A DNA stretch of 43,335 nt. It comes from Allobosea sp. 12-68-7 (GTDB lineage: Bacteria > Pseudomonadota > Alphaproteobacteria > Rhizobiales > Beijerinckiaceae). The stretch covers positions 1 through 43,335 of the forward strand of contig NCCO01000022.1 in NCBI GenBank assembly GCA_002279705.1, written 5' to 3'. A program made the position numbers and the translations under genes. Below, piece by piece: positions 8,657-15,708 of this stretch (within the stretch, counting starts at the first letter, position 1; every line of letters starts with the position of its first letter). Below the pieces are notes generated by a model. The model was not told the origin of the DNA. It searched no databases and saw nothing but the letters and a program-made list of their open reading frames with translations.

Positions 8657-9484
8657 ATGCGGATCAGGATTTCTCACGCGATCAGCTACGTCTATGCCGA
8701 GCCGGCGCGGCATATCACGCAGATCCTGCGGCTGACCCCGCGCGACCATGACGGCCAGCACGTCATGTCCTGGCGCATCGAGCCGACCATCGACGGGCGG
8801 CTGCGCGCGACGCAGGACCCCTTCGGCAACATCGTCCACACCTTCTCGGCCGACGGCCCGATCGCCGACATGGCGATCCAGGTCGAGGGGCTGATCGAGA
8901 CCACCGATCTCGCCGGCATCGTCCGCGGCGTCACCGAGCGCGTGCCGGTCGAGGTCTTCCGCCGCGACACGCTGCTGACGATGCCCGATGCGGCGCTTGC
9001 CGCCTTCGCGGAGGACGTCACCCGCGCGGCCGAAACGCCGCTGTCGAAGATGCATGCGCTGATGGAGGCGCTGCACGAGACCCTGCCCTGCATCGAGACC
9101 GGGCAGCGCACCGGCCTCGGCGCCGCGGCCGCCTTCGCCGCCGGGGAGAGCATCCCGCAGGACATGGCCCATGTCTTCATGACCTGCGCGCGCCATCTCG
9201 ACGTCGCGGCCCGCTACGTCTCCGGCTATGTCGCCCAGTCCGACACCCTGCCCCATGCCAACGGCGCCCATGCCTGGGCCGAGGTCCATCTCGACGACTA
9301 TGGCTGGATCGGCTTCGACCCCGCCAACGGCCTGTGCCCGATCGACACCCATGTCCGTGTCGCCGCCGGGCTCGATTTCGCGGATGCGGCGCCCGTGCGC
9401 GGGGCGCGCAAGGGCGGCGACGGCGAGGCGCTCGCCGTACGCGTCAGCGCCCGCAATGCCGACGGGCGCGCCGCGAACCAGTAG
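8657..9484 (+). CDS. Transglutaminase-like protein of the Anbu cluster, catalytic Cys replaced by Pro
   Basis: The 275-residue protein has the N-terminal bacterial transglutaminase-like beta region (MRIRISHAISYVYAEP) and a C-terminal transglutaminase core fold. Two of the three papain-like triad positions are intact: H205 in GAHAWAEV and D221 in GFDPANG. The nucleophile position, normally within G-V-C-Q-D-x-A-H, reads ESIPQDMAH, so residue 167 is Pro instead of Cys. The codon is ccg and the flanking frame is clean. The protein should therefore lack cysteine peptidase or transglutaminase activity, and may bind a substrate or partner. It is the third gene of the four-gene operon, 86 bases after the alpha-E gene and about 110 bases before Anbu. 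Confidence 0.85.
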   Translation: MRIRISHAISYVYAEPARHITQILRLTPRDHDGQHVMSWRIEPTIDGRLRATQDPFGNIVHTFSADGPIADMAIQVEGLIETTDLAGIVRGVTERVPVEVFRRDTLLTMPDAALAAFAEDVTRAAETPLSKMHALMEALHETLPCIETGQRTGLGAAAAFAAGESIPQDMAHVFMTCARHLDVAARYVSGYVAQSDTLPHANGAHAWAEVHLDDYGWIGFDPANGLCPIDTHVRVAAGLDFADAAPVRGARKGGDGEALAVRVSARNADGRAANQ

Positions 9485-9594
9485 CCGTCCCGCCCCCCGG
9501 GACCGGGCCTCCGGCCGCTGCGACATGGCTGGCGGGGCGCCCGACGATGTGCGACGACAACGCCACTCGCTTTCGCCAGACCAGGATCGATCCC

Positions 9595-10344
9595 TTGACC
9601 TATTGCGCCGGAATCCTCGTTCAGGACGGGCTCGTCATGATCGCCGATACCCGCACCAATGCGGGGCTCGACGACATCTCGACCTTCCGCAAGCTGCATG
9701 TCTTCTCCTGGCCGGGCGACCGCACCTTCGGGCTGATGACCGCCGGCAACCTCTCGGTCACGCAGTCCGTGGTCAGCCTGCTGCACGAGGGCCTGCCCAA
9801 TCCCGAAACCGGCGAGAGCGACACCCTGCAGGGCGTGACCTCGATGTTCCGGGCCGCCCAGTTCGTCGGCCGCGCCATCCGCCATGTCCGGGCCGAGGAT
9901 GGCCCGGCGCTGAAGGAAGCCGGCGTGAAGTTCGACGTCACGATGCTGTTCGGCGGGCAGATCAGGGGGCAGCCGATGCGGCTGTTCATGATCTACGGCG
10001 CCGGCAACTTCATCGAATGCGGGATGGATGCGCCCTTCCTGCAGATCGGCGAGCACAAATACGGCAAGCCGATCCTCGACCGCGCCATCACCTACAAGAC
10101 CCATCTCTACGACGCGCTCAAGGTCGGGTTGATCTCGATGGACTCGACGATGCGCTCCAATCTCGGCGTTGGCCTGCCGATCGATCTGATGGTGATGCGG
10201 CGCGACGCGGACGAACCCGAGCTGACCCGTCGCATTGAGGCCGGCGAGCCCTATTTCCACGATCTGCGCGAGCGCTGGTCGGCGGCGCTGCGCGCGGCGC
10301 ACACCGCGATCCCCAGACCGCCCTACGAACCCAGGAAGGATTGA
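9595..10344 (+). CDS. Anbu, proteasome-type peptidase (bacterial HslV-like beta-subunit homolog)
   Basis: The 249-residue protein is Anbu, the ancestral beta-subunit branch of the Ntn-hydrolase/proteasome superfamily. With the TTG at 9595 as start, the product begins Met-Thr-Tyr-Cys-Ala-Gly-Ile-Leu-Val. This puts the conserved Thr right after the initiator, as expected for an N-terminal nucleophile, and an AGGA ribosome binding site sits 8 bases upstream. DGLVMIADTRTNAG and DDISTFRKLHVF follow as in known Anbu proteins, and the length matches the family. A longer ATG start at 9547 would bury the Thr behind 17 residues and is less likely. The partner genes upstream are those typical of Anbu. 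Family members form large self-compartmentalised assemblies; the substrates are unknown. Confidence 0.9.
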   Translation: MTYCAGILVQDGLVMIADTRTNAGLDDISTFRKLHVFSWPGDRTFGLMTAGNLSVTQSVVSLLHEGLPNPETGESDTLQGVTSMFRAAQFVGRAIRHVRAEDGPALKEAGVKFDVTMLFGGQIRGQPMRLFMIYGAGNFIECGMDAPFLQIGEHKYGKPILDRAITYKTHLYDALKVGLISMDSTMRSNLGVGLPIDLMVMRRDADEPELTRRIEAGEPYFHDLRERWSAALRAAHTAIPRPPYEPRKD

Positions 10345-10388
10345 GAAAAACCCGCGCAGATAGCTCGACGATGCTCAGATACGTCAAC

Positions 10389-10406
10389 GGGATATCAAGA
10401 TATCCC
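10389..10406. promoter_or_regulatory. Perfect 18-bp inverted repeat upstream of the GGDEF-EAL gene
   Basis: GGGATATCAAGATATCCC consists of two perfect 8-bp arms around AA. It lies 40 bases before the ATG of the GGDEF-EAL gene and 45 bases after the Anbu stop. It is AT-richer than its surroundings. It could be a dimeric regulator's operator or a short RNA hairpin; no T-run follows, so a classical terminator is unlikely. Confidence 0.4.
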
Positions 10407-10446
10407 TGCGAAGGTTCCGCTCAACTTGGCCGCTCCAGGACCTCTG

Positions 10447-12672
10447 ATGTCGTCGCCTTACGTGGGGAAATTGACCAACGCCGACGCATCCGCCCGGATG
10501 CTGACGAGTTCGGTCGCGACGCTGGGCTGCGCCTTCGCGATGGTGATCGCCGCCGCCGTCGCTGTCGTGCTCGCGATCACCAGCGACGCCAACCGCCTCG
10601 AGGCCGAGCGCCAGCGCGACCGGATCGATGCCACCATCGAGAGCCAGGTTCGCCTGCGCGAACTGCGCTTCCAGAGCCTCACCGCCGCCGGTGACCTGCA
10701 GACGCCCTTCGCGGGCCCCGATCCGCTGGCGGCCATGCAGGCCACGCTGATGCGCCTCGGCAGCCGTTTCCTCGAATTCGACGGAGCCTATATCGTCTCC
10801 GCCTCCGGCATCGTCTTCGCCGGCATCGAGGGGGATGGGCCGTCGGGCCAGGTCGGCTATGACGGGCTGAAGCATTTCAGCCCCGCTCTCCCGGGCGGCT
10901 CGAAGACGGCACCGGCCCTGCGCAGGCTCCCCGACATGCGCGGCGGACCGGGCATGTCGGCCTGGTCGATGACCCATGACGGCTTCGACACCGTCAGCGT
11001 GATGGTGATGGATGTCCCGGCGCGCCAAGGCTCTCTCGTGCAACTGCTGGGACCACTCAAGATCGTCGGCTACCGCCGCGTCACCTCGACCATGCTCGCC
11101 GAACTGTCGCACCGCTACCGGATCGCCGACCTCCGCATTGTCACTGAGATGCCGGCCGATCCGCTGTCTCGGCGCGCGATCCCTGCGCCCGACGGCAGCG
11201 TCCGGGCCTGGCTGAGCTGGACGCCCGAGCGGCCGGGGGACGCGATGCTGCGCCAGTTCGTCTGGGCGCTGGCGGGCGTTGGCCTTCTCTTCGGCTGCAT
11301 CTTCGCCTTCGTCGTGCACAGGCTGCGCGGCGCCGCCCAGCAGATCGCGCTCCGCGAAAGCCAGATCCAGCGCCTCGCCGGACAGGACGAGCTGTCACTG
11401 CTGCCGAACCGGCGCACCTTCGACCTCAGGCTGGACCAGGAGCTCGCCCATCTCGGCCGGAGCGGCAAGGGCCTGGCGGTGATGCTGATCGACCTCGATC
11501 GCTTCAAGGCGGTCAACGATACCTATGGCCACACCGCCGGCGACGAGCTGATCCGGCAGGTCGCCCAGCGGCTCTCCCGCGTGGTCCGCAGCGGCGACAC
11601 CGTCGCGCGCATCGGTGGCGACGAATTCGGCGTCATCCAGACGCATGGCACCTTCCCGGCCGGCTGCGCCGCGCTGGGCGAGCGCATTCTGGAAGCCCTC
11701 ACCGAGCCCTTCATCATCATGGGCGTGGCGACGACGATCGGCTGCTCGATCGGCATCGCGCTCGCCCCCGAGGACGCCACGGATCGCGAAGCCCTGCTGC
11801 GGCTGGCCGACACCGCGCTCTACCAGTCGAAGAACGGCGGCCGTAACCGCTACTCCTTCTTCGAGGCGCAGATGAACCGCACGCTGGCGCTCAAGCGCAT
11901 GGTCGAGGAGGATCTGCGCCGCGCCATCGAGAACGACGAACTGCTGCTGCACTACCAGCCGCAGGTTTCCGTCGACGGCGCCACGATCGTCGGCGTCGAG
12001 GCGCTGGTGCGCTGGAACCACCCCGAGCACGGCATGGTGCCGCCCTCCGAATTCATCGGCATCGCGGAGGAGCGCGGCCTGATCGTCCCGCTGAGCGAAT
12101 GGGTTCTGCGGCAGGCCTGCGAGGAGGCGAAGCGCTGGGACGGCATCCGCCTCGCCGTCAACGTCTCGCCGATCCAGTTCCGCCACAAGGACTTCGTCGC
12201 CAACGTCATCCGCGTGCTCGACGAGACCGGCTTCGATCCGAGCCGGCTCGAGCTCGAACTGACCGAAGGCGTGGTCGTCGACGATGCCGATGCCGCCGAG
12301 GCCGCGATGATGGACCTGCGCGCCCATGGGGTCTGCCTGGCGCTGGACGATTTCGGCACCGGCTATTCGAGCCTGATCTATCTGCGCCGCTTCGCCTTCG
12401 ACAAGATCAAGATCGACCGCTCCTTCCTCGAATATATGGAAACGACGGGCGAATCCGCGATCCTCGTCCATTCGATCGCCCATCTCGGCCGCGCGCTCGG
12501 CCTGCGGGTCTGCGCCGAGGGCGTCGAGACCGCCGAGCAGCACCGCTTCCTGCAGGCCATCGGCTGCCACGAGCTGCAGGGCTTCCTGTTCTCCAAGGGC
12601 GTGCCGGCCGACGAGATCGACGCCCTCCTCACCCGCGAGAAGCCCTTCGCCACGGTGCTGGCAGCGGCCTGA
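10447..12672 (+). CDS. Membrane-bound bifunctional diguanylate cyclase / c-di-GMP phosphodiesterase (GGDEF-EAL)
   Basis: The 741-residue protein has a first membrane helix near residues 18-44 and a periplasmic sensor of about 220 residues resembling CHASE4. A second helix lies near 267-293, followed by cytoplasmic GGDEF (about 320-480) and EAL (about 495-735) domains. The cyclase active site GGDEF (390-394) is intact and is preceded by the RxxD inhibitory site (RSGD), so product feedback is expected. The EAL domain keeps EAL (518-520), LELTE, LDDFGTGYSS, KIDRSF, AEGVE and QGFLFSKG, so phosphodiesterase activity is also plausible. It would tune c-di-GMP in response to an outside signal. The ATG at 10447 has AGGA six bases upstream; a TTG at 10426 is a weaker alternative. 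Confidence 0.93.
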   Translation: MSSPYVGKLTNADASARMLTSSVATLGCAFAMVIAAAVAVVLAITSDANRLEAERQRDRIDATIESQVRLRELRFQSLTAAGDLQTPFAGPDPLAAMQATLMRLGSRFLEFDGAYIVSASGIVFAGIEGDGPSGQVGYDGLKHFSPALPGGSKTAPALRRLPDMRGGPGMSAWSMTHDGFDTVSVMVMDVPARQGSLVQLLGPLKIVGYRRVTSTMLAELSHRYRIADLRIVTEMPADPLSRRAIPAPDGSVRAWLSWTPERPGDAMLRQFVWALAGVGLLFGCIFAFVVHRLRGAAQQIALRESQIQRLAGQDELSLLPNRRTFDLRLDQELAHLGRSGKGLAVMLIDLDRFKAVNDTYGHTAGDELIRQVAQRLSRVVRSGDTVARIGGDEFGVIQTHGTFPAGCAALGERILEALTEPFIIMGVATTIGCSIGIALAPEDATDREALLRLADTALYQSKNGGRNRYSFFEAQMNRTLALKRMVEEDLRRAIENDELLLHYQPQVSVDGATIVGVEALVRWNHPEHGMVPPSEFIGIAEERGLIVPLSEWVLRQACEEAKRWDGIRLAVNVSPIQFRHKDFVANVIRVLDETGFDPSRLELELTEGVVVDDADAAEAAMMDLRAHGVCLALDDFGTGYSSLIYLRRFAFDKIKIDRSFLEYMETTGESAILVHSIAHLGRALGLRVCAEGVETAEQHRFLQAIGCHELQGFLFSKGVPADEIDALLTREKPFATVLAAA

Positions 12673-12705
12673 GCCCGACGCGCCCGTTCGCCGGCGCGGA
12701 CGCGA

Positions 12706-13305
12706 TCAGAGAAACAGGCCGCGGATCCCGCTGAAGATCGCGTAGGCGAAGCCGGCGCTCAGCACGAGGCCGACGGCGCCGAACGCCGCTCCCGCAAGGA
12801 TCAGCAGGCCGTCACGCTCGACCAGGCCGAGCCCGACCAGACAGACCGCGAGGCCGAGCGGGATCTGCCCGATGAAGGGGGCGGCGACGACGAGCCCGAG
12901 CGCCAGCACCAGGATCAAGAGGCCGATCACGGGGATCGCATAGCGGCTGCCCAGCACCGTCAGCCTCGGCCGCGAAATCCGCTCCAGCCGGACCAGCAGC
13001 GGCACCGCCCGGTCCACCGCCCGCGTCAGCACCGGCTTGCCGATGCTGCGCGAGAGCAGCGCCGGCGGCAGCCAGGGGATGACGCGGCCGGTCAGCATCT
13101 GAATGGCGACGAAGATCAGGACCAGCCCGCAGACCAGCGGAATCGGCGGCGGCATCGGCAGGCAGTTGGGCAGGCCGAGCAGCACGACGAGCAGCGCATA
13201 GGCGCGGTCCTTCAGCGCCGCGACGATCGAGCCGACCGCGATGCGGTCTCCCGGCAGCGCCGCCAGCGCCGTCAGGATCCCGGAGGTGCGTAGGGGTGAT
13301 GACAA
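12706..13305 (-). CDS. exoD: ExoD-like exopolysaccharide synthesis membrane protein
   Basis: The 199-residue protein belongs to the ExoD family (PF06055). It has an N-terminal amphipathic region, then the conserved GLPNCLPMPPPIPLVCGLVLIFVAIQM segment, RVIPWLPPALLSR, and three or four further membrane helices. ExoD was described in Sinorhizobium as affecting exopolysaccharide production and alkali sensitivity, but its molecular activity is not known. The first in-frame start is a TTG at 13305 with no clear ribosome binding site, so the N-terminus is uncertain by a few codons. The gene is convergent with the GGDEF-EAL gene, 33 bases apart, and follows usg on the same strand. Proximity to a c-di-GMP enzyme and a BcsS-like protein hints at surface polysaccharide control. 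Confidence 0.85.
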   Translation of the reverse strand: MSSPLRTSGILTALAALPGDRIAVGSIVAALKDRAYALLVVLLGLPNCLPMPPPIPLVCGLVLIFVAIQMLTGRVIPWLPPALLSRSIGKPVLTRAVDRAVPLLVRLERISRPRLTVLGSRYAIPVIGLLILVLALGLVVAAPFIGQIPLGLAVCLVGLGLVERDGLLILAGAAFGAVGLVLSAGFAYAIFSGIRGLFL

Positions 13306-13384
13306 GAGACCGGGCCGGGCCGTGGCAGGACCAGCGGCCTAGCACGCGGCGCGCGCCGGCAACAAGCGGCGCCGACGCGCGCGC

Positions 13385-13654
13385 TCAATGCAGGGTCAGC
13401 ACGCCATTGACGTTGACGATCTCGGCGGGGCGGATCAGCCGCGAATGGGCGACCGTCACCGAATGCAGCGGCCCCTCCAGTTCGCGCGCCCAGAAATCGA
13501 GAAAATCGTGCAGCACCGGAAAGCGCGGCGCGAGATCGTAGTTCTGCCAGATATAACTCTGCAGCACATGGCGGTGATCGGGCATGTGATACAGGATCGT
13601 CGCCGTCGTCAGACCATATCCCGCCAGTTGGCGCATGAAGTCCGTCGTGATCAT
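13385..13654 (-). CDS. usg: Usg family protein
   Basis: This 89-residue protein matches the short Usg family of alphaproteobacteria almost end to end: TTDFMRQLAGYGLTTATILYHMP, DLAPRFPVLHDFLDFWARELEGPLHS and VAHSRLIRPAEI. Its function is unknown; the name comes from an early link to a trp locus. The start is the ATG at 13654, because the reverse complement just upstream is a very strong GGGGAGAG ribosome binding site and the protein family begins here. Extending to 13762 would add an arginine-rich, non-conserved leader. It is divergent from the BcsS-like gene. Confidence 0.85.
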   Translation of the reverse strand: MITTDFMRQLAGYGLTTATILYHMPDHRHVLQSYIWQNYDLAPRFPVLHDFLDFWARELEGPLHSVTVAHSRLIRPAEIVNVNGVLTLH

Positions 13655-13747
13655 CTGCCTCTCCCCTCGTCGCTGAACGGTGAAAGCTGAGCCGGATCCG
13701 GTTTCAAGGCTGCGCGCGCTTGGTAAACAAAGACTTGCAATTCCAGG

Positions 13748-14569
13748 TTGCACCTGCTGCAATCATCGCGGCGCTGCCCGTCGGGACGCGCCCGACCGGG
13801 ATGTGCGTGCGTGGCGTATGGAGGGTCGATCGCGGGGAGCGCGATGCTGGCCGCCGTCCTGACGGCGGCTCCGGCCGGAAGCGCTTTCGCCCAGGAGGCC
13901 GAGACTGAAGCGGAGGCCGAGGAGCGCGCGGCCCTCTCCACCGTCCTGTTCGGCTCGCTCGAGGCCGGTCCGGCCAAGACCTTCCTCTCGCTCGGCATGA
14001 AGACGGCGCTGACCGGCGCTCTGGCCGGCAGCGGCTTGCGTGCGCTGCTCAAGGTCGGAGGCGCCCAGGAGCAGGCGCGGCGCCAGCGCCCGCACGGCCT
14101 TGCCTACAAGAGCGAGTCGCAGGCGCTGATCGGCTATGAATGGCGCATCGGCGACACGTTCCTCGCGCTCTATGCCGGCTCGGACCATGAGGGCGAGCAG
14201 CGCGAATGGCGCAACGGCATCCTCTCTCGCAACCGCTACGGCGCACGGCTGCAGGGCGACCTCTGGATGACGCCGATGCCGGGCATGATGCTGCACGCCA
14301 GCGCCTATGCCTCGACCCTCGACCACAGGCGCTGGGGCCGCGCCGCCCCCGGCTGGCTTTTGCCGAGGGGCTGGCTGTCGCAGGATGTCTATGCCGGGCC
14401 GGAGGTCGAGGCCTACCGCGCCCGCGACTACACCAAGCTCAGGCTCGGCCTGCATCTGACGGGCTTGCGCCTCTTCGGCGTCGTCTGGCGCCTCTCGGGT
14501 GGCTGGCAACGCACGAGCGACCGCCCGTCCGAAGCCTATGTCACGCTCGGCGTCCACTGGCTGCGCTGA
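13748..14569 (+). CDS. BcsS-like (cellulose biosynthesis) outer-membrane beta-barrel protein
   Basis: The 273-residue product has an N-terminal hydrophobic signal ending in AAPAGSAFA-QE, then a body rich in alternating aromatic and polar segments. Examples are SQALIGYEWRIGDTFLALYAG, RYGARLQGDLWMT, DVYAGPEVEAYRARDYTKLR and LRLGLHLTGLRLFG. It ends in a terminal beta strand finishing at LGVHWLR. This fits the BcsS family (PF17036), proposed as an accessory of alphaproteobacterial cellulose export. No bcsA, bcsB or other cellulose gene is nearby, so it is an orphan here. The start is uncertain: TTG at 13748 gives a basic n-region, while GTG 13811 and ATG 13844 give shorter signals. Confidence 0.65.
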   Translation: MHLLQSSRRCPSGRARPGCACVAYGGSIAGSAMLAAVLTAAPAGSAFAQEAETEAEAEERAALSTVLFGSLEAGPAKTFLSLGMKTALTGALAGSGLRALLKVGGAQEQARRQRPHGLAYKSESQALIGYEWRIGDTFLALYAGSDHEGEQREWRNGILSRNRYGARLQGDLWMTPMPGMMLHASAYASTLDHRRWGRAAPGWLLPRGWLSQDVYAGPEVEAYRARDYTKLRLGLHLTGLRLFGVVWRLSGGWQRTSDRPSEAYVTLGVHWLR

Positions 14570-14578
14570 AGCGCGCCC

Positions 14579-15313
14579 CTACCCCTTGGTCCGCAGCGTC
14601 GAGCGCCCGCCATCGACGCCGACGATCTGGCCGGTGATCCAGGAGGCCTCGTCGCTCACGAGCAGGGCGGCGAGCGGCGCGATATCCGCCGGCTCACCAA
14701 GCCGCTGCAGCGGGTGCAGATCCGCGATCGCCTTCGCCATCGCCTCGTTGCCGGTGAGCGCGGCGGCGAGCGGCGTGCGCGTCAGCGAGGGCGCGATGCA
14801 GTTCACCCGGATGCGGGGCGCCAGTTCCGCGGCGAGCGCCAGCGTCAGCCCCTCGATGGCGCCCTTCGCCATCGCGACCGAGGCATGGGCCGCGAAGCCC
14901 TGGGCGACCGCCACCGTCGAGAACAGCACGATCCCGGCGGTCCCCTCGGCCTGCTTCAGATGCGGCAGCGCCGCCTGAATCGCTTTCACAGCCCCCAGCG
15001 CGTTGACGCTGAAATCCTTGAGGAAATCGGCCTCTGTGAGGCGCGCGACCGGCTTCAGGTTGATGGTGCCGACGGCATAGACCAACCCCTTCAGCGCGCC
15101 GCCGCCCGAGGCCTCCTGCGTCGCCCGGGCAAAGGTCTCGGTCTGGCTGACATCGCCCGCCGTGAAACCGCAGCCGAGTTCGCCGGCCAGAGCCGCGAGC
15201 CGGGCGGCATCGCGACCGACCAGATGCACGCCGAGCCCCTTGGCCCGGACGGCGCGCGCCACGGCGGAGCCGATGCCGCCGCTGCCGCCATAGATCAGGA
15301 TCGTGTCGCTCAT
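14579..15313 (-). CDS. SDR family oxidoreductase with an atypical active site
   Basis: The 244-residue Rossmann-fold protein begins [17 protein letters not shown], a short-chain dehydrogenase nucleotide-binding loop. It keeps the NAG-like element (VYAVGTIN), the structural Asn (VNALGAV), the catalytic-type Ser132 (FSTVA), Lys150 (MAKGAIEGL), and the late INxxAPS-like [13 protein letters not shown]. The Tyr of the YxxxK motif is missing: position 146 is Val (HASVAMAK). A subgroup of bacterial SDR proteins with a HAS-x-x-x-AKGA active-site region is known, so this is a family variant rather than damage. The reaction is unknown. The ATG at 15313 is the family start. The gene is convergent with the BcsS-like gene, 9 bases apart. 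Confidence 0.85.
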   Translation of the reverse strand: MSDTILIYGGSGGIGSAVARAVRAKGLGVHLVGRDAARLAALAGELGCGFTAGDVSQTETFARATQEASGGGALKGLVYAVGTINLKPVARLTEADFLKDFSVNALGAVKAIQAALPHLKQAEGTAGIVLFSTVAVAQGFAAHASVAMAKGAIEGLTLALAAELAPRIRVNCIAPSLTRTPLAAALTGNEAMAKAIADLHPLQRLGEPADIAPLAALLVSDEASWITGQIVGVDGGRSTLRTKG

Positions 15314-15392
15314 GCCGCTGCTCCAGAAGACTTGTCGCAGCGTATACGTCAGGGCAGTCCCCTCTGGACCAGCGCAGCCGGAGCCTCCCCGC

Positions 15393-15557
15393 ATGCCCAA
15401 GCCGATCCGCAAGGGAGATCTGCCCCAGAAGCCCTGTCAGGCCTGCGGCCGCCCCTTCGCCTGGCGCAAGAAATGGGCGCGCGTCTGGGACGAGGTGAAA
15501 TACTGCTCCGAGCGCTGCCGGCGGGAGCCCCATGGCGGCAAGCGAGAGGCCTCATAG
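15393..15557 (+). CDS. DUF2256 zinc-ribbon protein
   Basis: The 54-residue basic protein starts [20 protein letters not shown] and contains CxxC (C-Q-A-C) and CxxxC (C-S-E-R-C) pairs separated by a [14 protein letters not shown] segment. This is the hallmark of DUF2256 (PF10013), a small presumed zinc-binding family of unknown function often found near photolyase-type or oxidoreductase genes. The ATG at 15393 is chosen because conservation starts there; the frame is open upstream to 15303. It diverges from the SDR gene with about 80 bases between starts. Confidence 0.85.
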   Translation: MPKPIRKGDLPQKPCQACGRPFAWRKKWARVWDEVKYCSERCRREPHGGKREAS

Positions 15558-15603
15558 AATCATAGCGCCCGGTCGCCGCCATAGAAATCGCGACAAGCAA
15601 GGA

Positions 15604-15708
15604 CGTCATCCTGGGCGACCGAAGGTCGTCCCGGGATCCATCATCAAGCGCGTTGGCATCCTATGATGGATCCCGGACGCGCCGCTTCGCGGCTCATCCA
15701 GGATGACG
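15604..15708. repeat. Nested palindromic repeat (GTCATCCTGG type)
   Basis: Outer arms are CGTCATCCTGG (15604-15614) and CCAGGATGACG (15698-15708). Inner arms are GGGATCCATCAT (15632-15643) and ATGATGGATCCC (15663-15674). The unit fills the gap between the DUF2256 gene and the MoeA-MobA fusion, and the last codons of the latter run into its right arm. It resembles the 249-292 unit in its outer arms. Confidence 0.75.

Noticed and set aside
13720..13908. Short plus-strand frame starting MVNKDLQFQV
   Set aside because: It overlaps the BcsS-like gene in another frame, ends in arginine-rich sequence and has no family resemblance.
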